From assembly GCF_019279795.1 (NCBI RefSeq), contig NC_056730.1, positions 616,470,095-616,534,094 of the forward strand: 64,000 nt of DNA, in the 5' to 3' direction. The notes beneath the pieces are model-generated. The model saw only the letters and a list, made by a program, of their open reading frames with translations. It was not told where the DNA came from and did not search any database. The position numbers and the translations under genes were made by a program. Of this stretch, positions 60,304 to 64,000 are shown piece by piece (positions within the stretch are counted from its first letter, which is position 1; each line of letters opens with the position of its first letter). Source of the DNA: Protopterus annectens (lineage: Eukaryota; Chordata; Ceratodontiformes; Protopteridae).

Positions 60304-60304
<1 letters not shown>
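56186..60304. other. Noncoding, TA/TG-rich, tRNA-like fragments
   Basis: Degenerate TATATGTACAT sequence at 56400-57020, with a pure TA array at 56532-56618. Sequences resembling inverted B boxes occur near 59148 (GTATCAAACCCC), but no complete element was defined. Open frames such as 59871-60203 show no domain. Confidence 0.5.
56532..56618. repeat. (TA)n microsatellite
   Basis: About 43 TA units. Confidence 0.97.

Positions 60305-60359
<55 letters not shown>
60305..60359. repeat. (TG)n microsatellite
   Basis: About 27 TG units. Confidence 0.98.
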
Positions 60360-60362
<3 letters not shown>

Positions 60363-60589
60363 AGACATGGGTTGAGAGTGTGCTCTGGGTAATACTGGGG
60401 TTGCTAATTGTGATTGCCTGGCTTTGATGTCACGTATGGGTATGGATTTGAACCCCAGCCTCTCGGCTATTTCACATCTGTTATCCCTGTACGGTGGACA
60501 TTGTGATATGTACTAGGGCCGCCATATAAGTAATTTGCAAAACCCACTCTACATTGGGCCCAAATATCACACATGCAGGATACGAGTTA

Positions 60590-62125
60590 CAAACACACAC
60601 ACACCTGTCATGTCTGGGAGTAGAACCCCTACCTAATTAGTTTATTACACTACACAGTTAGAGTACATGCCACAGCAATTACTGGAGTACTCCTTCCCCA
60701 AAGGTGTATATTACATTGGATGACAGCAGGATTGGCAAAGTAGGACATTCGAATTGTAGTGAGTGTGGCTGGGCAAAAATACATTGCTCCCTACACAGGC
60801 AGTGACACACACACAAAACATCCACAACCGACATGTGTGGGTAAAAAACTCCTAACAGAGGTCTATATCACACTACGGTATGGAGCTGTTATAGGATGCA
60901 CCACAGTGACTACTGGTGAATTCCTTCCCCAAAGGAGTATTTCACAATGAATGACATCAGCAGGATTACCAAAGTAGGGCATTTGAAATGTACTGAGTGT
61001 GACTAGCCTAAAATGCATTGCGCCCTACACAGACATTGAAACACGCACAAAACATCTACAACTGACATGTGTGGATATAGAACCCCCTAACAGAGGTCTG
61101 TATCACACTACAGCAGTATGCAGTTACAGGACGTGCTACAGAGATTACTGGGTTAGATGTTTCCCAGAGGTGTATTTCTAGGTGGATGACATCAGCAGCC
61201 TTGCCAAAGCTGAGCATTTGAATTGAGGGAGTGTGACTACCCTAAAAAGCACTGCTCTCTACACAGACAGACACACACAAACACATTTTCCAAGTCTGGG
61301 ATTACAACACCTACCTGACTAATTTTGCACACTACAGCATTATGCAGTTACAGAACACACTACAGAGATTATTGGGCTACACTGCTACAGCCTTCCCAGA
61401 GGTGTATTTGTAGGTGGATGACTTCAGCAGCCTTGCCAAAGTGGAATATTTGAATTGTAGGGAGTGTGACTACCCTAAAAGCATTGCTTTCTACACAGAA
61501 AGAGTCGGACAGAAACATCAGCTTGGCAAGTCTGGGATTAGAACAGCTATCTAACATTTATTACACTATAGCAGTACGCAGTTATAAGACACGCTACAGA
61601 GAGTGGTGGGCTATAGCTTCCCAGAGGTGTATTTCTAGGTGGATGACATCAGCAGCCTTGCCAAAGATGAGAATTTGAATTGTAGGGTGTGTGACTACCC
61701 TAAAAAGCATTGTTTTCTATACAGACAGAGTCAACAGACACACACACAAACTTGCCAAGTCCGGGATTAGAGCAGCAACTTAACTAATTTATCACATTAC
61801 AACAGTGCAGAGTTACAGGACATGCTACAGAGATTATTGGGCAATGTTCTTCCCAGAGGTGTATTTCTAGGTGAATGACATCAGCCTTGCCAAAGGTGAA
61901 CATTTTACTTGTAGGGAGTGTGACTACCCTAAAAAGCATTGCTCGCTACACAGCAGAGACAGACACACACAGTGGCCATGTCTGGGATTTGAATTCCTAC
62001 CTAACTATTTTATCACACTACAGCAGTACAAAGTTATGGGATGCACCATGGAGATTACTGGGCTACAACTCTCCCAAAGGTGTATTTCACAGTGGATGAC
62101 CTCATCAGGGTTGTCATAGTAGGGC
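60590..62125 (-). repeat. ~230-bp satellite, about seven units, with tRNA-like segments
   Basis: The motif TTCCC(C/A)(A/G)A(A/G)GGTGTAT recurs at about 60692, 60927, 61161, 61392, 61617, 61851 and 62071, spacing 220-235 bp. Each unit also has a GTAGGGAGTGTGACTACCCTAAAA block, a short CA-rich block, and a GGGATTAGAAC-type motif that reads on the minus strand as GTTCTAATCCC, a pol III B-box-like sequence preceded by an A-box-like TGTAGTGTAAT. Tandem SINE amplification is the simplest reading. Confidence 0.8.
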
Positions 62126-62859
62126 TATGGGGAGGGCAGTGTGTGTGCATGGGCCATAGCCCATTAATCTAGAGGTTGACACGCCACATGCGGGCACACA
62201 CAGAGTCATATTTCACAGGTACATGTATACAGCTGCTAGATGACTACTTCCTTGTACAGTCATGTTGCACAGCTGGCACATGCACCACATAGTCTGTAAT
62301 GTTGACAGATACTGGTGGCTAGTATCTGCAGTGAGTGACATCTGAACCTCATGTGGTTGGGGCCCTTTGGTTCTGTGCTGGGTGGGACAGGCCTAGATGG
62401 CTCCTTGTCACAGTCACCCTCTTCCACACATCTATGTATGTCCACCTTTGGCTTATTATAGTGTGTTGTCCTTACATATATGTCTGTGTTCCTATCCACT
62501 GTGTGTGCAAGGCATGAGTGGTGCATACTGACGAGTGTCTGCACTAACAACTGCGACTGCCTGATATGTCTGGTCGACTGGTGTTTGCAGACATGGCCTT
62601 CTTATGTTAAAGTGTGTGAGCATGCCTAGCATGACCTTTCAGTATGTTGTTGACTGACATTGCCTTCATTTCTCTAAGTGTGTGAGCATGCGCATCTGTA
62701 TTTAATGTGTGGATTGAGTCCAGGTAGTTTGTACTGCAGTGCTGACCTTTGTGTTGTACACCGACAGGTGGCATGCTGCTTCTTCAGGGTATCCATCAAG
62801 CATTTGACATTAATTGTTCCTACATTTCAGCATAGGATGGGGGGGCTCAGCTGACCATT
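62126..62859. other. Noncoding, no recognised gene
   Basis: TG/CA-rich; no motif or repeat recognised. Confidence 0.5.
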
Positions 62860-63170
62860 TCTGCATTTCTCCACAGGATGGGGGGGCACACCTGACTGTT
62901 ATTACATTGCTACATTGGGGGGCACGCATGTCTATTTCTACATTTCTACACAGGGTTGGGAGGGCACACCTGACTGTTATTACATTCCTATGTAGGGTGG
63001 GGGGCTCATCTGACTATTTTTATGTTTCTACACAGGATGGGGGGCACACCTGACTGTTATTACATTACTATATGGGGGGCACACCTGTCTATTTCTACAG
63101 TTCTACACATGATTGGGGGGCACACCTGACTGTTATTACATTACTACGTTGGATTGGTGGGGCACACCTG
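62860..63170 (+). repeat. ~78-bp minisatellite, about four units
   Basis: GGCACACCTGACTGTTATTA recurs at about 62886, 62966, 63043 and 63118 (spacing 75-80 bp). Each unit has two half-units that begin with a G run and CACACCTG. Long open frames here reflect the repeat. Confidence 0.85.
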
Positions 63171-64000
63171 ACACTTGTACACATTTGCTATGACTGTTCT
63201 GGTATGTCAGGTACTCCATTTCATTCTGTATTCTTACCTATCATGCTGACCAGAGGCATACCAGTGTACTACAAATCGTAGCTTTGGTTGCCCTACATAC
63301 TACTGTCTGACTTCCTACCCTTCAGAACTAACATCCCACTGCCTGCCCTGCTGTAGTCTGTCTGTGTAGGCCTGGGGGGAGGTTAACCATAGCCATCATT
63401 TTGGGGCCATAGCACAGGCTCTGTTTGGGTTTGTCTACACCTGTCCTGCTGACTGAGACTGTTGTTGGGTATGTGAACCGCCCTGACTGGCATGTGTGGG
63501 TCATATGGGCAGACATGTCGCTCAGCACATTTCCTGCAGTGGGTTTTATCACCCTGTGTAGTACTGGCTACTATGGTGACACCAGTATGTGTTACAGATA
63601 CCATGGTGCCACTATGGGTGTCTACTGTCTGCTGCCATAACATTCAGTCACTCAATTCCCTTGCATGCTCACATCCATACCATAGATACAGGTAACGACA
63701 CATTCTACTCCATTTGGCAATTGGTAGGTTGATTGACTTACCTTGAGGGTGTGCCAGACTTGCGGATGGTGCTGGAGGGCTGCCTATATCAGATGCACAT
63801 AGTATACTCCCTATACATGGTTGAGCATAGGTAGTGTCATGCTTGGAATCCCTTTTACTGTATGTGTGAGTCAGAGAGAGGTGTCATTCCCTGAGTCCCT
63901 ATTGTGTCAGTGTATGTGCTATGCATTGTCTCTTTGCCGCAGCCTGGGCACACCTCCATCTGCCTACTGGGGCAGGCTCAGGTTGTTCCTCCTCTGAGTC
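63171..64000. other. Noncoding; possible exon at the right edge
   Basis: No recognised gene to about 63940. The last 60 bp are G-C rich after TTTGCCGCAG (ends 63952) and could start another exon, but the window ends. Confidence 0.3.

Noticed and set aside
60590-62125. A CRISPR-like array
   Set aside because: Regular spacing, but the whole 230-bp unit is repeated without unique spacers, in a eukaryotic sequence.

Overview
This is a stretch of vertebrate nuclear genome, and almost everything in it is transposable-element debris. The mix suggests a lobe-finned or amphibian-type genome: a class I endogenous retrovirus with env, a CR1/L2-type LINE with an esterase ORF1, L1/Tx1-, RTE- and R4-type LINE remains, a DIRS-like tyrosine-recombinase element, and PIF/Harbinger transposase and Myb-like genes. 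This is inference from family content; no species-diagnostic gene is present. A 500-N assembly gap lies at 21501-22000. There are many long dinucleotide arrays (CA, TA, GA). No intact host gene could be identified; three short host-exon candidates at 36.5-39.3 kb are listed with low confidence.

Layout. 1-5520: the 3' part of a retrovirus (+ strand; RT, RNase H, integrase, env, polypurine tract, 3' LTR), with pol in one frame broken by six stops and env by a frameshift. 7.4-12.5 kb: decayed Harbinger remains on the minus strand (Myb-like fragment and transposase), split by an old LINE on the plus strand (8.7-11.1 kb). 12.7-21.3 kb: microsatellites, a 54-bp minisatellite, a 197-bp duplication, an R4-type LINE 3' end and an unusual array of perfect hairpins. 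22.0-29.5 kb: a composite Harbinger-type unit on the minus strand, interrupted by a 3.7-kb CR1/L2-like LINE. 29.5-39.5 kb: L1-like, DIRS-like and RTE-like fragments, a 39-bp minisatellite and possible host exons. 39.5-45.1 kb: a second copy of the composite unit, in inverted orientation, with a Myb-like gene in at least three exons. 49.7-53.8 kb: a third, divergent Myb-like gene whose splice phases still agree. 54-64 kb: mostly noncoding TG/CA-rich sequence with duplications, a ~230-bp satellite derived from a tRNA-like SINE, and a ~78-bp minisatellite.

How the parts relate. Harbinger elements normally encode a DDE transposase and a Myb/SANT-like DNA-binding partner. Here the one transposase seen (11.8-12.5 kb) appears to have lost all three catalytic acids, while the Myb-like partner occurs four times. 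The two composite units at 22-29.5 and 39.5-45 kb share the same ordered modules (hairpin MITE, tRNA-derived SINE, TAAGC foldback with a second tRNA-like head, Myb gene, internal 0.65-kb duplication), so they are copies of one long unit and not independent insertions. Similarities were judged by eye; no alignment or database search was run.
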